A stretch of 64,000 nucleotides of DNA from assembly GCA_020848075.1 (NCBI GenBank), contig JADLAV010000087.1:38434-102433 (forward strand). The letters are read 5' to 3'. Source of the DNA: Burkholderiales bacterium (GTDB lineage Bacteria; Pseudomonadota; Gammaproteobacteria; Burkholderiales; SG8-39). Shown here piece by piece: positions 15,768-23,423 of this stretch (its first letter is position 1; each line of letters begins with the position of its first letter). The translations under genes and the position numbers were made by a program. A model generated the notes under the pieces. It saw only the letters and a list, made by a program, of their open reading frames with translations. It made no database searches and was not told the DNA's origin.

Positions 15768-18165
15768 CTTTGACCCTCCTTGTGAAGAGAGGCAGCCAGA
15801 CCTCGGGATCTTCGCCTGCCTCGGCGAGGACCTCGTGGAGTAGCCGGACGTTCTCGGCGGTCCCGGAGAGCACCGGTATCAAGTCCTCGAGACCGGACAG
15901 GTCGAGCTTGGCCACGACGGAATCGGTGCCGTGCTTGACGAGGAAACAGCGGCTCTCGGGCTCCAGGTTTCGGACGACCTGGTACTCCCGCTCCGAGAGC
16001 TTGAACGCGTCGCAGTAGTGCTTTTTGCTCGCCTTGTAGTTCGGAAGAAAGACGCTGGTGGCGGCCTGTTGGACGAGCGTGTCGCCGATCGAGCACTCGA
16101 CCGCGTTCTCGATGTTCGGGGTGACGAAGACGACGATCGCGTTGAGCTTCCGCAGCGTCTGCAGCCAGTCTTTGATCTGCGGCGCGAAGATCGGGGTGTC
16201 CAGGAGCTTCCAGCCCTCCTCGAGCACGAGGATCGTCGGCGTGCCGTCGAGCTGCAGCTCGATGCGGTGGAAGAGGTAGAGCAACACCGGCGCGAGTGCG
16301 ACGGGGTCGTCCAGGATCTCCCCCATCTCGAAGCCGAAGAACCGTCCGTCCAGGCGGAGCCGATCATCGGCGCCGCCGAAAAGCTTGGACCGGTTGCCGG
16401 TGCCGTACCAGACGGAAAGCCTGCCGCCGAGCGTGCCCGGGCCCTCCAGGCCGAGAAAGGGAGCAATGTTCTCGAGCGTTCTCGACGAGAGTGGCAGGCT
16501 GTAGTTGCCTTCCACTGCGTAGCCGATCGCAGTCGATTCAACGGCCTTTATTGGCTCACCGAAGGCGGCCGCGAGGGCGCCGAGCCAGCGTTCGAGGAAC
16601 GCGCGGTTGGCCGGCGTGTCGGCAAGCTGAAGCGGGTTGAACCCGGCATCGTGTCCTCCGCCCAGTACCGCGTAGGCGCCGCCCATAGCGCGTATGAAGA
16701 TCTCCGCACCGTGGTCCTTATCGAAGTAAAAGACGCGCGGCTGGAACTTCGCGCTCTGGACGAGCAGGAAATTCATCGCGACGCTCTTGCCGGCGCCAGT
16801 CGGACCGATCAGAAGGGTGTGACCCACCTCGCCGCGATGCCAGTTGAAGAAATAGGGCGTGCCCGAGACCGTCTCGAGGAGCGTCACTGCCGGCCCCCAG
16901 CAGTTGCCGGAAGGCTTCCCGCAGGGATAGTTGTGCAGGGAGGCAAATCCGGCGAAGTTGGCGGTGCTGATGAGCGCGCGGCGCGCGATGTAGGGGAAGT
17001 TTCCAGGGAGCTGCGCCCAGAACGCCGCCTCGAGATTGAGGTCCTCGCGGACGGACACGATGCCGATGTCGACGAGCGCGGCTTCGACATCGGCGACTGC
17101 CTTGTCGAGCGCGGCAAGCGAGTCCTCGGTGCATAGGACCGTGAGGTGGTGATGGCCAAAAGCGATGTGTCCCGACGTCGCATCATCGAGCGCCTGGTCG
17201 ATCTCGCTGACCTGGCTGCCGGCGAGATCGTCTGTCTGGATCATTCGGCGCTGCTGCATCTGCATTCGACCCAGCGCCGCTTGCCGATCCTCGAAGACGA
17301 ACGATTGCGTGATGACGAGTTCTCTCGGAATCTGGAGGAATCGGTCCAGGAGCCCCGCATAGGTCTCGGGGCCGTACTCCTTGATCGAGACGACAGAAGC
17401 GAGCTTCGGCGATGCTGAGGGTGCGCCGGCGATCTCCAAGGCGTCTCGGCCGAAGTAGATCCTCCGCCAGGGCAGGTACTTCGAAAGATCCATCGTCGGG
17501 AGTAGGACGGGGCGATCTTCGAGGTTGATGAGTCGCCCGAGGAATCGCGCGGGCTCGGAGTAAGTCCAGCCGTTTTCGCGGACGAGGCCCAAGACGCGCG
17601 GCCGGTACTCTTGAAGAGACGCGAGAAATCGCTGCGAGATCGCCCGCAGCTCTTTGTGAGCGATGCGCAACGCCAGCCGGCGCTCCGTGCGGTTCGCGCG
17701 ATGGGACAGCCGATCGACCCAGCTCTTCGCGCCGCGCACGCTGCCCGCTGGCGCCTTCCGCAGCAGGGTCAGGTATAGCTCGTTCGCGAACGTCGTCGTC
17801 GCCCGGTGCTTGGCGCGCCAACGGCGGTCGACCTCGAAAGCGAAGCCGCGCGGGAAATCGCCGTCCGGATAGACGCAGAGCCCGCGCCGGATGGTGTGCA
17901 CGTAAAGGGCAAAACGGCTATCTGCCACGCTCCGAAGCAGAGCGTTCCGCAGGTTCTTGCGAAGAACGAGCAGCTCGTCATCGGCAGTCTCGAACGGCAG
18001 CCCTGCTACGTGGATGACCTGCAGCAGATCCTCTTGCTTCGTGAGGAGCGTGTAGTCGTCGTAATGACAAGCGTAGGGAATGTGCTCGCAGGCTGGCACC
18101 TCGCGCTTGGCGATCCCCGCCAGGCCTGGTCGGGGAGGGGAGAGGGCGACGTCAAGCGAGGTCAT
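15739..18165 (-). CDS. virB4: VirB4 type IV secretion ATPase
   Basis: Largest ATPase of the channel, 808 residues, the usual size. The N-terminal half is the CagE/TrbE/VirB domain. The C-terminal half has Walker A IGPTGAGKSV near residue 440 and Walker B TILVLEEGWKLL near residue 640, followed by a TLRKLNAIVVFVTPN segment typical of VirB4. It overlaps virB3 by 14 bp upstream and virB5 by 29 bp downstream. VirB4 energises pilus biogenesis at the inner membrane. Confidence 0.95.
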   Translation of the reverse strand: MTSLDVALSPPRPGLAGIAKREVPACEHIPYACHYDDYTLLTKQEDLLQVIHVAGLPFETADDELLVLRKNLRNALLRSVADSRFALYVHTIRRGLCVYPDGDFPRGFAFEVDRRWRAKHRATTTFANELYLTLLRKAPAGSVRGAKSWVDRLSHRANRTERRLALRIAHKELRAISQRFLASLQEYRPRVLGLVRENGWTYSEPARFLGRLINLEDRPVLLPTMDLSKYLPWRRIYFGRDALEIAGAPSASPKLASVVSIKEYGPETYAGLLDRFLQIPRELVITQSFVFEDRQAALGRMQMQQRRMIQTDDLAGSQVSEIDQALDDATSGHIAFGHHHLTVLCTEDSLAALDKAVADVEAALVDIGIVSVREDLNLEAAFWAQLPGNFPYIARRALISTANFAGFASLHNYPCGKPSGNCWGPAVTLLETVSGTPYFFNWHRGEVGHTLLIGPTGAGKSVAMNFLLVQSAKFQPRVFYFDKDHGAEIFIRAMGGAYAVLGGGHDAGFNPLQLADTPANRAFLERWLGALAAAFGEPIKAVESTAIGYAVEGNYSLPLSSRTLENIAPFLGLEGPGTLGGRLSVWYGTGNRSKLFGGADDRLRLDGRFFGFEMGEILDDPVALAPVLLYLFHRIELQLDGTPTILVLEEGWKLLDTPIFAPQIKDWLQTLRKLNAIVVFVTPNIENAVECSIGDTLVQQAATSVFLPNYKASKKHYCDAFKLSEREYQVVRNLEPESRCFLVKHGTDSVVAKLDLSGLEDLIPVLSGTAENVRLLHEVLAEAGEDPEVWLPLFTRRVKDAKSTPAVH

Positions 18166-18463
18166 ATGTAGTTGCGCCCCAGAAGCGTCGGTTGACGCAC
18201 CGCGAGCACCTCGAGGCCTTGACGTACGCCAGGTCGAACACGTGCGGATCTCGAAGGCAGGCGAGGTATCCGAGACCGTGGATCGGGATGGCGAGCAGCA
18301 GGGCCAGCCAGGAGTGCGCGGCGAGGAAGCCGATCAGGCATACGATCAGGTTGATGACGAAAAAGGAGTGCGTCACGCCCCAAAACATGGCCGGCCGCGT
18401 CAACCCCAGGAACACGGGGTCGGTGTCGTCCGCGAACGTCGCTTGCTCCATGTTCCCGTTCAT
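18152..18463 (-). CDS. virB3: VirB3 inner-membrane protein
   Basis: Short membrane protein of 103 residues. The LGLTRPAMFWGV motif before a double hydrophobic stretch (SFFVINLIVCLIGFLAAHSWLALLLAIPIH) is the VirB3 signature, and RDPHVFDLAYVK follows as in the family. The start overlaps virB2 by 4 bp (ATGA). It works with VirB4 and the pilin. Confidence 0.9.
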   Translation of the reverse strand: MNGNMEQATFADDTDPVFLGLTRPAMFWGVTHSFFVINLIVCLIGFLAAHSWLALLLAIPIHGLGYLACLRDPHVFDLAYVKASRCSRCVNRRFWGATTYDLA

Positions 18464-18783
18464 TTGGCAAAGAGGTCCACGATTTCGGCTGCGCCAAACA
18501 CGATGGCGATGCCGAGCACGATCTCGCCAGCGCGCCAGTAGCTGAGTCTCCCGAACCAGGCTGCGATGCCGAGGCCTGCTACGCCGAGGATTCCGAGCAG
18601 ACGCCCGGTGGTCCCGGTCATGAAGTCAACGAGGGTTTGCAGCGCGGTGTTGATCCGCCCGAACGACTGCGCGTAACTCGCGTCGCTGAGAAGCGTCACC
18701 GCGACGGCAAGGGCGCAGAGGATCAGCCATCGACCGGATAGCAGCCGATGCCACTCGAATGGATCTTCCCGACGCGGATGCAC
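18460..18783 (-). CDS. virB2: VirB2 major pilin
   Basis: Pilin precursor of 107 residues. A long signal peptide (WLILCALAVAVTLLSDASYAQ, cleavage after SYA) precedes a mature protein with two hydrophobic helices (LLGILGVAGLGIAAWFG and IVLGIAIVFGAAEIVDLF) linked by a short positive loop RLSYWRAG. This is the standard VirB2/TrbC fold. It is the first gene of the virB operon, 115 bp from the divergent luxR gene. Confidence 0.9.
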   Translation of the reverse strand: MHPRREDPFEWHRLLSGRWLILCALAVAVTLLSDASYAQSFGRINTALQTLVDFMTGTTGRLLGILGVAGLGIAAWFGRLSYWRAGEIVLGIAIVFGAAEIVDLFAK

Positions 18784-18898
18784 TTGAGTACGCCCATCAA
18801 ACCACTTGCAAAACGACCGAGATTTATGGTGAAGTTTCTACGCAGACAATTAACTAGAAAAATGTTGAACCAACAGCGGCTAAGAGGAATATAGACAG
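18784..18898. promoter_or_regulatory. Divergent virB2 / luxR control region
   Basis: The 115-bp gap is AT-rich compared with its neighbours and must hold the promoters of both units. An inverted repeat with arms TGTTG and CAACA and a 3-nt spacer lies at 18863-18875. No 18-20 bp lux-box palindrome is visible. A minus-strand TTGTCT with a weak CATAAA element 15 bp away is only a poor promoter candidate. The luxR ribosome site is AAGAGGA, 11 bases before the ATG. Confidence 0.4.
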
Positions 18899-19678
18899 AT
18901 GTTCCGGATGCTGCACCTGTCAGAAATGGTAGGGGTCGAACCGCTGATCAATCAGGGGTATGTCCCCGAGTTCGTCGCGTCACTGCTGAAAGCGAAGACG
19001 GGGACTCAGCTGGTCAGGACCGTTTCCGAGATCGTCCAGGCGATCGGGTTTGACACCTTCGTCTACGGGTCCCTTGTCCCGAACGAGCAGAACGATCCCG
19101 ACATCGTGGTGGTCACCACGATGCCTTACGAATGGGTCGCGCGATACGACCGGATGACGTACTTCGAGATTGATCCACGCGTACAGAACTGCTTGCGTCA
19201 TGTGACACCGTTCCTCTGGGATTCGAGGCGAAGCTACGGGCCGAAGGCGGATGCGTTCCTCAAGGACGCGGCCCAGCACGGACTTCGGAGCGGAATCACG
19301 CTTCCGTTGAGAAGCACGACCGGCGAGAACGCGATGTTCGGCGTCAACTCATCGCAACCGGAGCTTCCTCAGGACGAGGACCTGCAGCTCGCGGTCGGCC
19401 GGACATACCTCTTTGCCAGTTACTTCCACGAGTGGTTCTTCCACAACCTTCGAAGCCAGCTCGTCGTGTTCGACATGCCGGTAGGCGAGGTGAGCAAGCG
19501 GGAGCTCGAAGTACTCGCATTGGCGGCCCGCGGTCACTCGTCGAAACGGATTGCGCGCGAGTTGGGAATTAGCGAAAGCACGGCCAACTACCATATCGCT
19601 TCGGTGAAGCGTAAATTTAAGGTCCGCACACGATCCCAGGCGATCGCACAAGCCGTGCAGACGGGACTCATCCGGTGA
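18899..19678 (+). CDS. LuxR-family quorum-sensing regulator next to the virB operon
   Basis: Transcription regulator of 259 residues with an N-terminal autoinducer-binding domain and a C-terminal LuxR HTH. All six residues conserved in acyl-homoserine-lactone receptors can be matched: Trp79, Tyr83, Asp92, Pro93, Trp107 and Gly132. The HTH occupies about 193-258 (SKRELEVLALAARG, IARELGISESTANYHI). No luxI gene is present in the window, so this is an orphan receptor here. It is divergent from virB2 across 115 bp, which by analogy with TraR suggests cell-density control of transfer. It may also respond to another small molecule. Confidence 0.88.
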   Translation: MFRMLHLSEMVGVEPLINQGYVPEFVASLLKAKTGTQLVRTVSEIVQAIGFDTFVYGSLVPNEQNDPDIVVVTTMPYEWVARYDRMTYFEIDPRVQNCLRHVTPFLWDSRRSYGPKADAFLKDAAQHGLRSGITLPLRSTTGENAMFGVNSSQPELPQDEDLQLAVGRTYLFASYFHEWFFHNLRSQLVVFDMPVGEVSKRELEVLALAARGHSSKRIARELGISESTANYHIASVKRKFKVRTRSQAIAQAVQTGLIR

Positions 19679-19715
19679 CAGCCAGCCGGTGGCCTAAATC
19701 GGGAGGAAAGGACAG

Positions 19716-20057
19716 GTGAGCATTACGCGAGCGAACGCAGCGAAAGCGGGGCAGCGGAGGGTGGCCCCTCGGGATCTAGGCCGGAAAGTCACCCGCAACA
19801 TCAGCGTCCAGCTCGGCCTGATCAACGAGGTGGATCGGATCGCAGCCGTGACGAAGACCAAGACAGGCCTGCAGATGGACCGCTCGAAGTTGCTTGGGGT
19901 GCTGTCGGAACTTCTCTTGGACGCGGAGGAGCACCTGACGCTAGATCACATCTATACGCCGCAGAACTTCAAGGCCGCGATAGCAAATGCCATAGGAGTT
20001 CACGCACGGGCGACCAACGGGGCGTCGGGCCGACGGAAGACGGTAGCGCGGAGATAG
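19716..20057 (+). CDS. Ribbon-helix-helix-like protein downstream of luxR
   Basis: Basic protein of 113 residues starting at GTG 19716 with a GGAGG site 9 bases upstream. The central part (NISVQLGLINEVDRIAAVTK, then MDRSKLLGVLSELLLDAEEHL) fits the beta-strand/helix/helix layout of ribbon-helix-helix DNA-binding proteins, with a longer turn between the helices; both tails are rich in Lys and Arg. It lies 37 bp after luxR in the same direction. Proteins like this serve as relaxosome accessories or as copy-number/transfer regulators. The fold is an inference from pattern, not a firm family match. Confidence 0.5.
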   Translation: MSITRANAAKAGQRRVAPRDLGRKVTRNISVQLGLINEVDRIAAVTKTKTGLQMDRSKLLGVLSELLLDAEEHLTLDHIYTPQNFKAAIANAIGVHARATNGASGRRKTVARR

Positions 20058-20547
20058 CGTCCAAGGCACCGACACGGAAGCGAACAGGCGCCCCCCGGAA
20101 CTTTGTGCCTGCGCATCATGGGCTGAGGCGGCCCGCAGACCTCGTGTGCTCGGACCCGCCTCAGACGCACGAGGTTCTAACCCGCGCCGCGCGTCGTCGA
20201 GGGTCCAGTGTACATGCCGGTACCGCGCGGCAACTTCTTCATGTAGGTCCACTTGGTGAGCCTTGGGAAGCACGCGGGGCGAGCCTGGGGAACTGTGGAT
20301 AGCGACACGAGAGGAACGTGCCCTGGTCGTGAATCGGCCAGGAAGGACCATTCGCGAGTCCTTTCGTGATCTCTTTGGCGAGAACGATGAACATATCGCA
20401 ATGAGGAGACGTCTGGCATCCGTATGATCCGGTCCTTGGCCGGACCAAGCCGGACGAACTTGACAGCAAAACAAGCTCTAGGTGCTGGCCATGTCATTGC
20501 CAGCTCCGGACCCATGAGTCCCGCCAATCACCGTAGGGTAATCTGAG
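20058..20547. other. 490-bp gap without a convincing gene
   Basis: No frame here has coding character, a ribosome site or recognisable similarity. The base composition is like the flanking island genes. It separates the transfer-related block from the cargo genes and may hold the cargo promoter, but I see no clear -35/-10 pair. Confidence 0.5.
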
Positions 20548-21375
20548 ATGGGCCGAGAGCTTCAAAGACTCCGCCGCAAGAAAGCAGTGACCCAAAAGAT
20601 GGATCAGCTGCTCGAGTTGGGCCAGACTGTCCTGGTCGTTCATTACTCCTGCGAGAGTTTCTACGACAAGAGTGATGGGAAGACTCCGCGCATCACGTCT
20701 ATTGCCGTTCGGAATCTCAGCTCAGGCCAAACGGACTCCTTTTCGATCCACCAGATCGCCGAAGAGAAAGGTGTTGCGTTCGATCAGATCGACCAGCACT
20801 ACGACGACCTCGAGCGCCAGATGTTGGATCGCTTCTTCCAGTTCGTGCTTTCGCGTCAGCACTATCACTGGGTGCACTGGAACATGCGGGATGTTAACTA
20901 CGGCTTCGCGGCTATTGAGCATCGGTACAGAGTGCTCGGAGGGCAACCTCTACTCATCGCCGAGGACCGCAAGTTTGACTTGGCGCGCGCCATGATAGAT
21001 CTCTATGGGATCGCGTACATCGGGCATCCGCGACTCGAGTCCCTGGTGAGGAAGAACAAGATTACCGCTCGGGACTTCCTCGTAGGCGCCGACGAAGCGA
21101 AAGCCTTTGAGGAAAAAGAATTCGTGAAACTCCATCAATCGACACTGCGGAAGGTGGATATCTTTGCGAACCTCTTCGAGCGCGCCTCGAACCGCACGCT
21201 GAAGACCAACTCAACCTGGTGGGAGCAACACGGGTTCCAGCCAGCCGTCATCGCGGAAATCGCAAGAGAGCACTGGCTCATAACACTGCTGATCGTTGGG
21301 GGCGGAGTACTTACGTTTGTGGTGAGAGTCCTTGATCTATATTCGATCTTCGGCGCGAGCGCTGGATCCCCCTAA
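20548..21375 (+). CDS. Exonuclease-like protein with C-terminal membrane anchor
   Basis: Protein of 275 residues, family not recognised. The layout resembles a DEDD exonuclease or RNase H fold. A first strand VLVVHYSCESF stands where the Asp-Glu motif should be, but the Asp is missing. A WVHWNMRDVNYGF segment near 109-121 recalls the exoII motif, and KLHQSTLRKVDIFANLF near 195-211 recalls exoIII. The C-terminus has a hydrophobic helix (HWLITLLIVGGGVLTFVVRVL, about 245-265). It could be an inactive nucleic-acid-binding domain tethered to the membrane, an arrangement known from some abortive-infection effectors. Both the fold and the role are inference. It is the first gene of the cargo block. 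Confidence 0.5.
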   Translation: MGRELQRLRRKKAVTQKMDQLLELGQTVLVVHYSCESFYDKSDGKTPRITSIAVRNLSSGQTDSFSIHQIAEEKGVAFDQIDQHYDDLERQMLDRFFQFVLSRQHYHWVHWNMRDVNYGFAAIEHRYRVLGGQPLLIAEDRKFDLARAMIDLYGIAYIGHPRLESLVRKNKITARDFLVGADEAKAFEEKEFVKLHQSTLRKVDIFANLFERASNRTLKTNSTWWEQHGFQPAVIAEIAREHWLITLLIVGGGVLTFVVRVLDLYSIFGASAGSP

Positions 21376-21392
21376 CCTGCACACGCGGCGGT

Positions 21393-21435
21393 GCATGTCA
21401 GCGGCGTTGCCGCCGGCATGCGGCCGCTGATATGC
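21393..21435. repeat. Long hairpin between two cargo genes
   Basis: Thirteen-base arms (GCATGTCAGCGGC and GCCGCTGATATGC) pair with a single G-T wobble around a 17-nt loop that is itself GC-rich. It lies 17 bp after one stop codon and 25 bp before the next ATG. It may be a terminator or processing hairpin; a U-run is absent. Confidence 0.5.
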
Positions 21436-21460
21436 GTCGTTGATCCTCAACTAATCGTCG

Positions 21461-22522
21461 ATGCCTAAGGGGCTTCCACAGACCGCAAGAGACAATCTTG
21501 CGAAATGCCGAGCGGCCGCAATTGCCGCCGTTGACGTCTACAATCGCCCCGGTCCCCGGTTCCGAGCCGCTCATTACATCGTTCTTATTGTCATGGCGTG
21601 GACAGCGCTGCTCCATGCCGTTTTCTACCGGAAGAAGACCAAGCCCTGGTACAAGAAGAAAGGGAAGACTTCGAAAGGCGACCGATACGTACATGTGGAG
21701 GGGGAGCCGAAGCACTGGGAGTTGAGCGAGTGCCTGAAGCAGTACTACGGGAGCGATAACCCGCCCGAGCGGAAGAACCTCGAGTTCCTGATCGGGCTAC
21801 GAAACAAGATTGAGCACAGGCATCTTCCCGATCTTGACGCCGGTCTGTACGGCGAGTGTCAGGCCGCCCTACTGAATCTCGAAGAAATGCTGGCCGCCCA
21901 GTTTGGCTCCGACTACGCCCTCGCTGAGCAACTCGCAGTGTCCCTGCAGTTCAGCCAAGTCGTCCCACCAGAGAAAAAGAAAGCCGCAAAAGCTCTTGCC
22001 GCCGGCGCGGCGAAAAGCGTCAAGGAGTACGTCGAGAAGTTCCGGGCTGGCCTACCGTCTTCGACGCTCAATAGCACCAAGTACTCCTTCAGTGTCTTCC
22101 TTGTCCCGAAGGTCGCCGGGAAGAAAGAGCTCGCTGATGCCGCGGTGGAGTTCATCAAGATAGACGAGTCGAACAGCGACGATCTGGCCCGACTGGAAAA
22201 GCTCAACGTCTTGATCAAGGAGAAACTCATACCGATTGCGAACCTCGATTTGCACAAACCAACGCAGGTGGTTACTAAGGTCCGAGCAAAATTGCCCCAT
22301 AGATTCACGGTTGCTACGCATACCGCGGCGTGGCAACACTTCAAGATTCGGCCCAAGACTGGGGCGGGAAAGCCAGAAACGACGGACTCGAAGTACTGCG
22401 TCTACGACGCGGTACACAAAGATTACCTCTATACCGAGGCGTGGGTGGAGAAGTTGTCCAAGGACCTTGTGGATGTAGAAGCCTTTAAGGCAATTACCGG
22501 CACGCCGCCAGTAGCCAAATAG
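21461..22522 (+). CDS. DUF3644 (HEPN-superfamily) protein
   Basis: Protein of 353 residues matching DUF3644: FRAAHYIVLIVMAWTALLHAVFY at about 34-56, KHWELSECLKQYYG near 87-100 and RKNLEFLIGLRNKIEHRHLP near 107-126. The RNKIEH segment is the Arg-x4-His arrangement of HEPN ribonucleases, and DUF3644 has been grouped with HEPN domains. The C-terminal half is a separate alpha/beta region without a clear family. Such proteins are frequent in defence islands. Ribonuclease activity is inferred from the motif. It shares direction with the other cargo genes but is not overlapping with them. Confidence 0.8.
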   Translation: MPKGLPQTARDNLAKCRAAAIAAVDVYNRPGPRFRAAHYIVLIVMAWTALLHAVFYRKKTKPWYKKKGKTSKGDRYVHVEGEPKHWELSECLKQYYGSDNPPERKNLEFLIGLRNKIEHRHLPDLDAGLYGECQAALLNLEEMLAAQFGSDYALAEQLAVSLQFSQVVPPEKKKAAKALAAGAAKSVKEYVEKFRAGLPSSTLNSTKYSFSVFLVPKVAGKKELADAAVEFIKIDESNSDDLARLEKLNVLIKEKLIPIANLDLHKPTQVVTKVRAKLPHRFTVATHTAAWQHFKIRPKTGAGKPETTDSKYCVYDAVHKDYLYTEAWVEKLSKDLVDVEAFKAITGTPPVAK

Positions 22523-22641
22523 GACCTGGCGGATTGTTGCCGCCGTTCAACCGGGGTCGTGTTTGCCGCCCAAGATCGGAGATTCGATCGCGGTTGGACC
22601 CAAGCCCTGCTTCGTTCGACGGCAGGCACACAGGTGGCTGC

Positions 22642-23016
22642 ATGAGCACAGGTGACCCTGGCAAGCTGGACCGCATCGTCGCCGAAGCCCATCGCGCCGC
22701 CGAGAAGCGCGAGCGGGGCTATCGGGAATAGGCGCTGAAGATCTACCCGTGGATCCGCGGGCGCTGCGCCGGCGAGTTCACGCGCGCCAACGTGCGCGAG
22801 CTGACCGTCCACCACCGGGACCACAATCACGACGACAACCCGCCCGATGGCAGCAACTGGGAATTGCTGTGTCTGTACTGCCACGACAACGAACACCAGC
22901 GGCGGTTGGAGGTGACTGGCGGCGGGAGCAGCGCTTCCGTCGGCGGCAGCGTGTCGACCTATGGTCCCTTCGCGGATCTGAAGGCGCTACTAAGTAAGGA
23001 GCAGCCGCCGAAGTGA
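22642..23016 (+). pseudogene. yajD: YajD-type HNH nuclease interrupted by an amber codon
   Basis: The frame from ATG 22642 to the stop at 23014-23016 encodes a close relative of YajD, but is cut by TAG at 22729-22731. Around the break the reading is ERGYRE-stop-ALKIYPW; E. coli YajD has Lys at this place (AAG to TAG is one change). The downstream part retains LTVHHRDHNHDDNP and WELLCLYCHDNEH, the HNH core, and ends with FADLKALL as in YajD. The first zinc cysteine (normally CGRC) is replaced by Arg. Together the nonsense codon and lost ligand indicate a decayed gene, unless amber is read through. Internal restart would give only about 75 residues. Confidence 0.8.
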
Positions 23017-23423
23017 AACGGGCTTTCGGAGACAGCGGACATAACACCGTCGCCGCTACGAGGACTTTGGTGCCGGAGGTGTAGGGTTGGGGCCCGTGGT
23101 AACCGCCGAGTCGGGCGGTCGCTGACGTCCCGGAGCCGACGTTGGTAGCCGTACTCCAACTGCACACCGTGCTGACAATCGAGGGTGTCACAACCTTCCG
23201 GCCGGGATAGCACCACGTCGCACCAAACCAGTTTGCTCGCGCTTGCCGGAATCTCAGGGAGATCTTTGGGCGACTCGATCGAGCACGCGAAGGTGATGCG
23301 CTTTATCGAAGGCTAGGGTCCACTATGGCGCTTGAACGGTGCTCAGGGTCGTCCCCCTGGCCCGCGCCAATGATCGAGCACTGTTCGATCTGTGGTTCAA
23401 GCCACCCTCAAGAGATCTAATCG
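23017..23423. other. 407-bp gap without a convincing gene
   Basis: No coding frame, hairpin or repeat stands out. It probably contains the promoter of the downstream HEPN-like gene. Confidence 0.5.

Noticed and set aside
18784..18898. A lux or tra box between virB2 and luxR
   Set aside because: No 18-20 bp palindrome is present; only a 13-nt inverted repeat was found.
21369..21445. Possible integron attC site between cargo genes
   Set aside because: The hairpin is bordered by CCCTAAC and GTTGATC, but these do not match the RYYYAAC/GTTRRRY pair and are not complementary; no integron integrase is present.
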